Shown one piece after another: positions 34,033-42,510 of a DNA stretch of 64,000 nt. Source of the stretch: Methanoregula sp. (GTDB taxonomy: Archaea > Halobacteriota > Methanomicrobia > Methanomicrobiales > Methanospirillaceae). Below the pieces are notes generated by a model. It had not been told where the DNA came from, ran no database searches, and worked only from the letters and a program-made list of their open reading frames with translations. Location of the stretch: the NCBI RefSeq assembly GCF_023227875.1, contig NZ_JALOCH010000012.1:1-64000 (forward strand). Reading direction: 5' to 3'. The first letter of the stretch is position 1; every line of letters begins with the position of its first letter. The translations under genes and the position numbers were made by a program.

Positions 34033-34476
34033 ATGAGTTTAATTCTTGAGGAACAGGAAAGTGAATGGTATCCTGCCCAGCCCCGTGGGGGTGTTTACGA
34101 CCTTGTGTCTGCTGCCACATCCGGCACGGACACCGCTGCCCGACTGCGTGCTGTTGCCGCGCTTGGGACGAGCGACGATCCACGGGCAGTCCGCCCCCTA
34201 ATGGACCTGCTGGGCGATGCGGACCCGGAGATCCGGCTCTCTGCGACAATTGCGCTCGGCCAGCTGAAGAGCGGTCGGCCAGTGGAGGATCTGATCGGTC
34301 GGCTGCGGGACCGGGATGAGCGGATGGTCACCCGGGAGCAGGCCGCCGATGCACTCTCCGTGATCCGGAGTACCGGGGCGCTGCTGGGACTCCGGGAGTT
34401 TACTGCGGACGAGTATGAGGACCCTGCGCTCCGGTCATATACAGAAAACCTGTTAAAGGGCATTTCCCCGCTGTGA
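34033..34476 (+). CDS. HEAT-repeat protein
   Basis: 147 residues, helical repeats of PBS-lyase/HEAT type: ARLRAVAALGTSDDPRAVRP, EIRLSATIALGQLKSGRPVE, and REQAADALSVIRSTGALLGL. Such domains are scaffolds for protein-protein contacts. ATG at 34033 chosen; a GTG at 34003 in frame is an alternative. Downstream of the structured leader at 33888-33980. Partner unknown. Confidence 0.75.
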   Translation: MSLILEEQESEWYPAQPRGGVYDLVSAATSGTDTAARLRAVAALGTSDDPRAVRPLMDLLGDADPEIRLSATIALGQLKSGRPVEDLIGRLRDRDERMVTREQAADALSVIRSTGALLGLREFTADEYEDPALRSYTENLLKGISPL

Positions 34477-34497
34477 GGAGGACCGGACCCGCGCCGG

Positions 34498-35082
34498 TCA
34501 CTCTTTCTTCAGCACGGCTGCCCGGTTCACAAAGTACCAGAACCGGTCAACCTGCTGGAACCCGGCCTCCTCCGCCAGCGCAAGGTTCTCCTGGAACTCT
34601 CTGCCCGAAACAATGAATGGCGGCTCGGTGTAGAAGTATGTCCCGCCCGGCTTCATGAGGGTGAATATTTCCCGGAACAGATGTTCCGGGTCCGGGACCT
34701 CATGGACAACAAAGATGGAGAACGCGGTATCGAATGTCCCGTGCAGGTCTGCCGGCAGGCCGATTGTGTCCGGTTTACACCGGTGCGTCCTGATACGCGA
34801 CATCAGCTCTTCGGGGTCCAGCTTTTTCCGGAGGATGGCAAGCATCTCCTCCTGGAGGTCGACCGACCAGACCTGCCCGATCTCCCCGACTTTTTTTGCA
34901 AACTCGCGGGTGAAGAACCCCGGCCCGCACCCGAAGTCGAGCACGCGGTCGCCATATTTTACATACCGCTCTGCGAGCCGGTCAGGGCGGTAGAGGAACC
35001 GGCGGAAAGGCGTATCGAGGCTCGCAGCGTTCTTTGCGGAGAAGACCTCGTGGTGGTGGCCGGAACGGTCACTGGCACACAT
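34498..35082 (-). CDS. Class I SAM-dependent methyltransferase
   Basis: 194 residues. SAM motif I is VLDFGCGPGFFTREFA, followed by the acidic ribose contact WSVDLQEEML and motif IV FDTAFSIFVVHEVPD. Opens with a His-rich stretch (GHHHEVFSAKNAA) that could bind metal. Relatives act on small molecules or arsenite; the typical conserved Cys of ArsM are absent. Substrate unknown. Convergent with the HEAT-repeat gene. Confidence 0.8.
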   Translation of the reverse strand: MCASDRSGHHHEVFSAKNAASLDTPFRRFLYRPDRLAERYVKYGDRVLDFGCGPGFFTREFAKKVGEIGQVWSVDLQEEMLAILRKKLDPEELMSRIRTHRCKPDTIGLPADLHGTFDTAFSIFVVHEVPDPEHLFREIFTLMKPGGTYFYTEPPFIVSGREFQENLALAEEAGFQQVDRFWYFVNRAAVLKKE

Positions 35083-35270
35083 AATAGTCCGGTTGGAGCA
35101 CGAACGACATAACTTTTCTGGAATTGTCTCCGTTGGTTGTCAGGCCCCGATCACCCCTGTCAGGGGCAGGGTTGCGAGGCAGATGAGGTACGTGCCGTTT
35201 CCCGTCACGCAGCCATTCCGAAGATTAATACCCGATGATTGCCGTCAGTTATTCAATACAAAGGTGTGCC

Positions 35271-36767
35271 ATGAAACGACTTGTATTCCTCCTCGTGCTT
35301 GTCGCGGTCCTTGCGGCAGGCTGTACCTCCCAGCAACAGCCTCCTGCGCCTGTATCGCAGGCAGACGCCCTCTCTGCGCAGGCAGAGAAGGCGTTTGCAT
35401 CCGACAACTTCCACGCTGCGGCAGATCTCTACTTCCAGGCGTACGAGCAGTACAAGGCCGAAGGCAACACGGACCGGGCACGGGATGCCATGAACAAAGG
35501 ATCGGTGTCCGTCCGGATGTATGCCGAGTCCCCGTACAACCGGTCGGTCATGACCTCCATGATTGACGAGGCGTTCCCCACGGTTCCGGCAGAACGCAAG
35601 GCGGGCTGGCTCCCCTGCAACGCGAGCCAGTGCATCGAGAGCGATGGCGAGACGTGGTTCTTCGCCAATACCATCAACAATATCCGGTCCCATAACATGG
35701 ACCTGATGCGGGAGACTCTCGCAAAGAAAGGCGAAACGCCGTTTTACGATCAGGTAAAGTCCATCGCACTGGCCCCGTATAACGGGAGTGCCGGCACCTG
35801 TGTCAACCCTGTCCGGTGGGAAGGCACGGAGACCCTGACCATTCCGGTCGCCATGCTCCCGAAGACCGGCACCCTCCGTCTCTGGATCCCCCTGCCGGTC
35901 GAGACCCCCTCACAGCGGAATGTCACCATCGCAGCAGTTGAACCGGCGCAGTACGTGAAGTCACAGACCGGAACGGGCGCGGACATGGGCCTCGCCTATC
36001 TTGAGATCCCGCTCGCGTCCGTTACGGGGGATTCCCTGTCGGTCACTGCCCGGTTCCGGTATATCCAGTGCGAGGTCCGGTACACCATCGACCCGGCTAA
36101 GGTCGGGATATATGACACGGCGGATCCTGAATACCGGAAGTATACCGCGTCCGGGAAAAACATTGTGATCACCCCCGCGATGAAGGAAAAGGCACTGGAG
36201 ATCGTGGGCAACGAGACCAACCCGTACCTGCAGGCGGAGAAGCTCTACTGGCACGTGGTATCGCACCCCTACAGCAACGTCCCCCATACAAGGCTCAGTG
36301 CAAGTGGCACGCCGGAATCGGTCTATATGCTGGAGACCGGCTTTGGCGACTGCGGCACCCAGAGCATGTACTTTGCCGCCCTCTGCCGGTCGCTCGGCAT
36401 CCCGGCCCGTGCCGTCGGGGGCTATCAGCTCGTCCCGGGCCACGAGGGCACACACTTCTGGTCCGAGTATTACCTGCCGGGTTACGGCTGGATCCCGAAC
36501 GACGTGACGATTGCAGAGGGTGCGGAATGGTCGTATGAAGCATCGGACGAGGACCGTTACCAGTACAAGGACTTCTATGCCCGCAACCTCGACCCGTACC
36601 GTTATATTATCCAGAACGATGTGGATGTCCCGCTCACCCCGCCGGCGGGTAATGTCGTTATGTTCGATATTGTCGTGCAGTCGCCAAAAGCCGTCTGCGA
36701 CACCTGCGATACCGACCCGGAGTTCGAGATGCTCGATGACTGGAAGGTAGTCGTGAAAAAAGCGTGA
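35271..36767 (+). CDS. Lipoprotein with transglutaminase-like domain
   Basis: 498 residues from ATG at 35271. Signal MKRLVFLLVLVAVLAAGC ends in a lipobox with Cys18, so it should be lipid-anchored outside the membrane. Residues 25-85 resemble a TPR-like helical segment. The transglutaminase-like core (about 350-450) keeps the Cys-His-Asp triad: C in FGDCGTQS, H in GTHFWSEYY, D in WIPNDVT. Such domains act as proteases, peptide-modifying or binding domains. Standalone, with AAGGTGTG before the start. Likely extracellular protein processing (inference). Confidence 0.88.
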   Translation: MKRLVFLLVLVAVLAAGCTSQQQPPAPVSQADALSAQAEKAFASDNFHAAADLYFQAYEQYKAEGNTDRARDAMNKGSVSVRMYAESPYNRSVMTSMIDEAFPTVPAERKAGWLPCNASQCIESDGETWFFANTINNIRSHNMDLMRETLAKKGETPFYDQVKSIALAPYNGSAGTCVNPVRWEGTETLTIPVAMLPKTGTLRLWIPLPVETPSQRNVTIAAVEPAQYVKSQTGTGADMGLAYLEIPLASVTGDSLSVTARFRYIQCEVRYTIDPAKVGIYDTADPEYRKYTASGKNIVITPAMKEKALEIVGNETNPYLQAEKLYWHVVSHPYSNVPHTRLSASGTPESVYMLETGFGDCGTQSMYFAALCRSLGIPARAVGGYQLVPGHEGTHFWSEYYLPGYGWIPNDVTIAEGAEWSYEASDEDRYQYKDFYARNLDPYRYIIQNDVDVPLTPPAGNVVMFDIVVQSPKAVCDTCDTDPEFEMLDDWKVVVKKA

Positions 36768-36783
36768 AGTGCAGGAATAGGAC

Positions 36784-38325
36784 TTAACTCGTCCCTTCTT
36801 TTTCCTGTGAAGGCTCTTCTGCCTCTTCCTCTCCCTCGCCAACCTTCACGGTCTTCATGGAAGGGAAGAGGATGACCTCCTTGATAGAATCGTTGTTGGT
36901 GAGGAGCATCACGAGCCGGTCGATACCGATGCCGACGCCGCCGGTCGGGGGCATGCCGTACCCGATGGCGTTGATGAAGTCGTAATCGATCATCTGTGCC
37001 TCGATATCACCGAGACGGCGTTTCTCGTCCTGCGCCTCGAACCGCTCCTTCTGGTCCACCGGGTCGTTCAGTTCCGAGAACCCGTTACCCACTTCCATAC
37101 CGGCAATGAAGAGTTCGAACCGCTCGGTGAAGCCCTCCTTCTCGCGGTGGCGCTTGGCGAGCGGGGAGTTCTCGACCGGGTAATCGTAGATGAAGGTCGG
37201 CTGGATGAGTTTCTCTTCGATGAGGCCTTCGAAGAAGGCGATGAGATACTCGCGCTGGGACCGGGGCTTGTCCGGGTCATCAATCTTGTGCTCGTGGGCA
37301 AGTTTCCGGAGTTCCTCAACGGAATGGGCGAAGATGTCGATACCGCCGATCTCCTTCACGGAATCTGCCATCGAGAGCTTCCTCCACGGCGCCGTGAAGT
37401 TGATCGTGGTCTCGCCGAACGGGAGCTCGAATTTCCCGTGCACCTGCTGGATGATGTACGTCACGATGTTCTCGGTGAGCTCCATCATGTCCCGGAAGTC
37501 GCGATATACCCAGTAGATCTCGACCATCGTGAACTCGGGGTTGTGATCGCTGTCGATGCTCTCGTTCCGGAAGTTCCGCGAGATCTCAAAGACCTGCTCG
37601 AACCCTCCGACAATAAGCCGTTTCAGGTACAGCTCGGGAGCAATGCGGAGGAAAAGTTTCTGGTCGAGGGAATTGTGGTAGGTGGTGAATGGTTGCGCAT
37701 TTGCCCCGCCGTAGACCGGCTGGAGGATGGGGGTCTCGAACTCCAAGAAACCGTGGTCGTCCAGATACCGGCGGAGGAGCGAGATGATCCGGCTCCGGCT
37801 CCTGAATGTCTGCCGGTTCTCATCGTTGACGATCAGGTCCACGTACCGCTGCCGGTAGCGCTTCTCAACATCCTTCAGCCCGTGGAATTTTTCCGGAAGT
37901 GAGCAGACTGCCTTGCAGAGGAGGGTGAATCTGTCCACCCAGATGGTGATCTCCCCCAGTTTTGTCCGGAAGACATGCCCCTCGACCCCGATAATGTCTC
38001 CCCGTTCGACATACTGGTTGAAGAGCTCGAACTGTTCCTCACCCAGATCGTTCTTGCGGATGTAGAGCTGGATCCTGCCGCTCTCGTCACCAAGGTCGGC
38101 AAAGATCGTCTTGCCATGGTTCCGCACGATATGGATTCGCCCGGCGGTAGAGACGCTCTCTGCGCTCTTGTCATGGGTGATATCCGCGTAGCGGGTCTTG
38201 ATCTCAAGGACAGTGTCCCTGCGGTCGAATGTCGGGGGGAACATGCAGTGCCCTTTCTCGCGGAGGGCCACGATCTTGTCGAGCCGCGTCTGTTCGAATG
38301 CAGTATTCTCGGTGGGGTCGGTCAT
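36784..38325 (-). CDS. lysS: Lysyl-tRNA synthetase, class II
   Basis: Charges tRNA-Lys. 513 residues: N-terminal OB-fold anticodon-binding domain (about 55-150, with AGRIHIVRNHGKTIFADL), class II motif 1 in FRSRSRIISLLRRYLDDHGFLEFETP, motif 2 near FRNESIDSDHNPEFTMVE, and motif 3 GMPPTGGVGIGIDRLVMLL. The acidic C-terminal tail (EGEEEAEEPSQEKEG) is unusual but not essential. Most euryarchaea use the unrelated class I enzyme, so presence of the class II form is notable. Stands alone. Confidence 0.97.
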   Translation of the reverse strand: MTDPTENTAFEQTRLDKIVALREKGHCMFPPTFDRRDTVLEIKTRYADITHDKSAESVSTAGRIHIVRNHGKTIFADLGDESGRIQLYIRKNDLGEEQFELFNQYVERGDIIGVEGHVFRTKLGEITIWVDRFTLLCKAVCSLPEKFHGLKDVEKRYRQRYVDLIVNDENRQTFRSRSRIISLLRRYLDDHGFLEFETPILQPVYGGANAQPFTTYHNSLDQKLFLRIAPELYLKRLIVGGFEQVFEISRNFRNESIDSDHNPEFTMVEIYWVYRDFRDMMELTENIVTYIIQQVHGKFELPFGETTINFTAPWRKLSMADSVKEIGGIDIFAHSVEELRKLAHEHKIDDPDKPRSQREYLIAFFEGLIEEKLIQPTFIYDYPVENSPLAKRHREKEGFTERFELFIAGMEVGNGFSELNDPVDQKERFEAQDEKRRLGDIEAQMIDYDFINAIGYGMPPTGGVGIGIDRLVMLLTNNDSIKEVILFPSMKTVKVGEGEEEAEEPSQEKEGTS

Positions 38326-38433
38326 GGGAAAACACCCGGGGATGGGGAGAGTATGTATCGTAATAATGCGATGCCGGAAGTAATAATACCTTCAGCATCT
38401 GCGACGGAAAAAAGCGAGAGGGAATATTCCGGA

Positions 38434-39765
38434 TTACTGGGTTTTTCGTTTCTTCAGGACCCCGGACGCATATTTCGCCAGCCCGTAAACCCCGTCCGTT
38501 GAGGGGTGGACCTCGACAAAGTCCTCAAAGTCGTGCACGGAGAAGTGGCGTTTCATCAGGAACGCCATGTAGCCGGCGATCAGTCCCGCTCCGGGCGATG
38601 CGGTACTGATCCCACTCAGTGAGCCGTCCGGTGCAACCATGATCTTCGCAAACCCGGTATCAGAAGCAGGAACCGACCAGAACGTGCCCGGCCCGGCGAG
38701 CCCCGGGATAACAAGTGGTTTTGCGTTTGGGTTGCCATCCGAACAGAACGCGAGTTCATAGCCCAGGTTGAGTGCCTGGGGGACATGCGAATAGTCCATC
38801 TTCCGGTGTTTCCCAAGGATATTGTCCGCAGCTACGACCCCCTGCTGGCGGGCAACGGGAGTGAGGAATGGCGGGCCGGTCACGTCCCCTCCGGCATAGA
38901 CACCGGGGAGGTTCGTCTGCATGTACTCATCAACGATCACCTCACCATTCGGCCGTTTGGCAACCCCGTCAAGCATCTCCGAGTTGGGGGTGAGACCGGC
39001 AGCAACCAGCACGGCATCACACTCAAGAGTTCCGGTGCCCTTGTCGTCCCTGAAGCTGAGACGGAGACCTCCACGCGTTCCTTCAGCAGAGAGAATGTGA
39101 CAATTCTCCCGGATACCCACACCGGACAATTCACGAACCGCCCGTTTTCGGATCTGTTCATCGGGATTTTTCAGAAAACCGCTTCGGGACAGGACCGTGA
39201 CGGCACTCCCATACTGGGAGAAGATGTAGGCAAACTCCGCGGCCATGATCCCGCCTCCGATGATGGTGAGGCGGCCCGGCAGACGTTCCATGTTGTGGAG
39301 GGAATGGGGGGTATAGATACCGGTACCGGTGATCCCGGGAATTGCCGGAATCGCAGGACGGGAGCCGGTTGAGAGGATGACCGCGTCGGCACCCAGTTTT
39401 TCATCACCAAGGATCACCTGCTTTCCGTCAAACCTGCCCGTTTTCCCGTACACGATCTCCACACCGGCATCCCTGGTCTCCTTGTCAAGCACGGAGGCGA
39501 TCGTTGCCTGTACCTTCTTCATCTCGCTGAGCAGCGCCGGGAAGTTCACCTTCGGGACGGAACTGGTAATCCCGAGACCGTTGAACAGAGCAGCAGCCTG
39601 GACATGGCGGGCGACATCGTTCATGGCGCAGACCGGCATGCAACCAAAATGAAGACACTGCCCCCCGATCCCACCTTTCTCGATAAGGGTGACTTTCCTG
39701 CCGGCAGATGCCAGACGGACCGCGGCGAGCCTCCCCGCCGGTCCGCCTCCAAGGATTACAATCAT
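38434..39765 (-). CDS. Dihydrolipoamide-dehydrogenase-like FAD/NAD(P) disulfide oxidoreductase
   Basis: 443 residues. FAD Rossmann motif GGGPAGRLAAV at residue 6, redox-active disulfide CLHFGC (about 37-42), NAD(P)-binding GGGIMAAEFA (about 168-177), second FAD motif VYAGGDVTGPPFLTPVA, and a C-terminal dimer domain. The usual catalytic C-terminal His-x-x-Pro with acidic partner is altered (EVHPSTDGVYGLA). No lipoyl-dependent complex genes are nearby, so the true disulfide substrate is unknown; other members reduce mercury, trypanothione, coenzyme A disulfides or CoM-S-S-CoB-like compounds. TATA-like sequence lies near 39783-39795. Confidence 0.9.
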   Translation of the reverse strand: MIVILGGGPAGRLAAVRLASAGRKVTLIEKGGIGGQCLHFGCMPVCAMNDVARHVQAAALFNGLGITSSVPKVNFPALLSEMKKVQATIASVLDKETRDAGVEIVYGKTGRFDGKQVILGDEKLGADAVILSTGSRPAIPAIPGITGTGIYTPHSLHNMERLPGRLTIIGGGIMAAEFAYIFSQYGSAVTVLSRSGFLKNPDEQIRKRAVRELSGVGIRENCHILSAEGTRGGLRLSFRDDKGTGTLECDAVLVAAGLTPNSEMLDGVAKRPNGEVIVDEYMQTNLPGVYAGGDVTGPPFLTPVARQQGVVAADNILGKHRKMDYSHVPQALNLGYELAFCSDGNPNAKPLVIPGLAGPGTFWSVPASDTGFAKIMVAPDGSLSGISTASPGAGLIAGYMAFLMKRHFSVHDFEDFVEVHPSTDGVYGLAKYASGVLKKRKTQ

Positions 39766-39854
39766 GAAAAACCCTCATCCGTGAAATAAATAATAGTAGT
39801 ATTAGCGGGAGATGGAACGCTTTTGAAAAAAGAGGTTTGGAAACTCATTCGCTT

Positions 39855-40808
39855 TCAGAAGACTTCCACGCCTTCGTCCATCGGTTCTGAAAGCAGTTCG
39901 CCGGTGAATGCGTTCACTTCAACGATCTTCTTGCCCCTGATCTGCCATACGGGAATATAGACCTGCTTTGTTTCGACGGTGATATTTTTCTTATCGGGTT
40001 TGAGGACCTTCTCCTCGTAAAAGATTGCGTCACCTTTTTCCTGCTTGATGCGGACCTTCTGGGTGAGCCGGTCGATCAGCTCGTTGGTAATCCGTTCGGT
40101 TGCCTCATCCTTCCGGATATGGGGATCACAGACCTCTGCCCCCCCGGGGATCTCCTTCTCTTCCACGAGTTTTCCGTCAAGGTCGATCCTGATCCCGTTG
40201 ATTGCATTGATTGCCCCCCACCCGTCTGCATCGAAGGGGATGCGGCGGTCCTTGTATACCTGTTCTCCTGTGCTTGTGTAGTGGAAGAGGAAATATGGTA
40301 TGAAACGGAGTTTTGCGGTTCCCTGGACGCCTCCGGCCCGGATCGCAGCCTGTTCGGTAAGTTTTATCGGTAAATGCGGGATGGTGATCCCTGATGGTTC
40401 TTCCTTTTCGGCGGCTGCGGCAGCAACAGCGACCCTCTTTGCCGTGGCCGGGGTGAGATCGAGTGCCAGCTCACGGCCCACGATGTCGGCAAGCACGGCC
40501 TCACCGGTATATCGCACGAACTCGTCAACACCCCACTGGATACAGTTCTCCGTCCCGAGGTCTTTTTCCAGAGAAAAGAGGAGTTTCTTGCAGGTCATCT
40601 CTTTGTCGTCGATCATGAGGCTGTAATTGGTCTTGTCGAACTGGGTGATCATGGCACGGTCGTTCGAGCAGAGCACAAGGAGGCATGTGCTGTCCCGGAC
40701 CGCCGAAAGGTCGAGAGGATTATCAACCTCTTCCACCTCAAAACGAGCCGCTTCAAGAATGAGTCTCATTGCATTCTTGGCTTTTTCCCGCATGTCTTGT
40801 TCCATCAT
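39855..40808 (-). CDS. Conserved methanogen protein of unknown function
   Basis: 317 residues, soluble. The N-terminal 140 residues alternate strands and helices with charged clusters that loosely resemble a restriction-endonuclease-like fold (LLVLCSNDRAMITQFDKTNY), the middle contains a poly-Ala/Glu linker (near 150), and the C-terminus has repeated beta-strand pattern VYIPVWQIRGKKIVEVNAFTGE reminiscent of PepSY-like domains. These assignments are weak. The start is uncertain between the two adjacent ATGs at 40808 and 40805. Shares a single TATA box with the divergent NrpR-domain gene. Confidence 0.65.
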   Translation of the reverse strand: MMEQDMREKAKNAMRLILEAARFEVEEVDNPLDLSAVRDSTCLLVLCSNDRAMITQFDKTNYSLMIDDKEMTCKKLLFSLEKDLGTENCIQWGVDEFVRYTGEAVLADIVGRELALDLTPATAKRVAVAAAAAEKEEPSGITIPHLPIKLTEQAAIRAGGVQGTAKLRFIPYFLFHYTSTGEQVYKDRRIPFDADGWGAINAINGIRIDLDGKLVEEKEIPGGAEVCDPHIRKDEATERITNELIDRLTQKVRIKQEKGDAIFYEEKVLKPDKKNITVETKQVYIPVWQIRGKKIVEVNAFTGELLSEPMDEGVEVF

Positions 40809-40824
40809 AGATACATTTTCATGG

Positions 40825-40834
40825 TCTTATAGAA
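40825..40834. promoter_or_regulatory. Candidate shared bidirectional TATA box
   Basis: TCTTATAGAA reads as a TATA-type box on both strands. Its centre (40829.5) is 21.5 bp from the ATG of the plus gene (40851) and 21.5 bp from that of the minus gene (40808). No second box is visible in the 42-bp gap, so one element probably serves both directions. Confidence 0.5.
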
Positions 40835-40850
40835 CAATTTTTCTATTGAA

Positions 40851-41615
40851 ATGTCCGAGAATAGGATAATGATGCCCTCCCTGAAATTTTCGAATCATAA
40901 AATCGAGGATTTTGCCATCCAGGTAACTTTTGATCCCAAGGCAGGGGAGGGCAATGTCGTGTACAACCGTTCCCTGATCAGGAACGAAGACCTCGAATTT
41001 GCAATATCTGTTCTCAAGGATGCGAACAAGACCGGTGTCAGTGTCAGCGGACTGGTCAAATTCCTTGCATCGGGAGAGAAGATCGCGGATTTTGTTATTC
41101 CAAAAGGGTGCACGGGGATCTGTACCATGTGCAGCATCACCTTTGACGGTCTCCTGATCCGGCGTGGTGTCCCGGTCAATCCGATTGGCGGGGGCGTGGT
41201 TGAGATCGAGAACCGGACACCGATCAGGTTCACGGACATGATCCTCTATGAGCACACCACGATCGATCCGCTCCAGGTACTGATGTCCCATAAGACCACC
41301 TCGGTAACAAACGTGATGCGCATGGGCAGCGGGAGGCTCCTTGCCAATATCCGCGAGTTTCACATGGAGGCGGAACCTCTCGTCGGGGAAGTGCTCGACG
41401 AACTTTCGAGCAGCAGTTATTCAGGAATCCTTGACGTGGGTATGCCCAATATTCCCCTCCTCGGTGTCCCGGTGAACCCTGAGTATATCGGAATTGCTGC
41501 AGTCGGGGGGACGAACCCCATGGCAGCAATCAGGGAGGGGGGCCGGTGGGTACAGACCAGTTCTTTGAAAGGCCTGATAGATATTTTAGAACTGGAAGAG
41601 ATCCGGGATTTCTAA
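40851..41615 (+). CDS. NrpR-type regulatory (effector-binding) domain protein without HTH
   Basis: 254 residues corresponding to one NrpR domain (DUF128), the 2-oxoglutarate-sensing module of the archaeal nitrogen repressor. The family phrases GLLIRRGVPVNPIGGGVVEIENRTP and LDVGMPNIPLLGVPVNPEYIG with Gly-rich turns are visible. The N-terminal winged helix of NrpR is absent, as in NrpRII-type partners that act through a DNA-binding partner. Start ambiguous: ATG at 40851, or 40869/40872. No nif or gln genes adjoin it. Function as a nitrogen-status adaptor is inferred. Confidence 0.8.
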   Translation: MSENRIMMPSLKFSNHKIEDFAIQVTFDPKAGEGNVVYNRSLIRNEDLEFAISVLKDANKTGVSVSGLVKFLASGEKIADFVIPKGCTGICTMCSITFDGLLIRRGVPVNPIGGGVVEIENRTPIRFTDMILYEHTTIDPLQVLMSHKTTSVTNVMRMGSGRLLANIREFHMEAEPLVGEVLDELSSSSYSGILDVGMPNIPLLGVPVNPEYIGIAAVGGTNPMAAIREGGRWVQTSSLKGLIDILELEEIRDF

Positions 41616-41802
41616 AACGGGAAAAACAGGAAAAGACCCGCAGTCGGTTGTTATTGTGCTGATCGATACCGGAAAGATCCGAATGCGCTGCATGGAGATC
41701 GTTATAAATCCTGGATATCATTTCTGACGGTTACCTTGAGATAATTACCCGGATCGTGCTGGGCGCCGGGTATTATTTACTTGTAATGAAAAAGAATTGG
41801 TG

Positions 41803-42510
41803 ATGCTTGGATGGGACGGGGAGCTACCACCCCCTGCGGTCCGGACAATCGAGGAGATGCGCCCTGTCCTTGCCGACTCGTCGTGTACCTGCAGCGACCC
41901 GCTGTATTTCATGTACCGCGATCTGGCAAAGTCGGATGCTGACTGGCGGTGGCTGCATGCCCACCACCTGAGGTATGACCTTACGGTAATCCCTCCCCGC
42001 GACCTCTGCGGCGAATGGGTGAAGACCAAGGGCCATTACCACCCGAAGAACCCGGCCGGTGTTGGCTACCCGGAGATGTATGAAGTACTTGAGGGTCAGG
42101 CACACTATCTCCTCCAGTCCCGTGACCTTCGCGATATCGTCATGATCAGTGCGACTGCCGGTGATATCGTTGTCATTCCCCCGGAATACGGGCACATCTC
42201 GATCAATCCTTCGGGAGATGAGACGCTTGCCATGGCAAACATCGTCTCTACCGCGTTCGAGAGTGAATACGGGGAGTATGAATCACACCATGGGGCGGCA
42301 TATTTTGAGTTATGCTCCGGGGAACTGAAAAAGAACCCCCGCTATCCCGCGATCCCCCCGGTCAGATCCGCACGGCCAAAATCCGGAAACGGTGATCACC
42401 GGATCTTCAGGGGGCCCCTGTACGGCCTGATCGGCAACGCGGAAGCTCTGGCCTTCCTGAATACACCGGAAGACTATACCGCTATTCTGGACATACTGCT
42501 AAAAGATTAG
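41803..42510 (+). CDS. pgiA: Glucose-6-phosphate isomerase, archaeal cupin type
   Basis: 235 residues from ATG at 41803 (GTG/TTG codons just upstream also possible). Cupin motif KGHYHPKNPAGVGYPEMYEVLEG supplies the metal-binding His, His, Glu, and PPEYGH the last His. Interconverts glucose-6-phosphate and fructose-6-phosphate; metal-dependent, unrelated to bacterial Pgi. The 3' end overlaps convergent nadE by 29 bp. Confidence 0.93.
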   Translation: MLGWDGELPPPAVRTIEEMRPVLADSSCTCSDPLYFMYRDLAKSDADWRWLHAHHLRYDLTVIPPRDLCGEWVKTKGHYHPKNPAGVGYPEMYEVLEGQAHYLLQSRDLRDIVMISATAGDIVVIPPEYGHISINPSGDETLAMANIVSTAFESEYGEYESHHGAAYFELCSGELKKNPRYPAIPPVRSARPKSGNGDHRIFRGPLYGLIGNAEALAFLNTPEDYTAILDILLKD

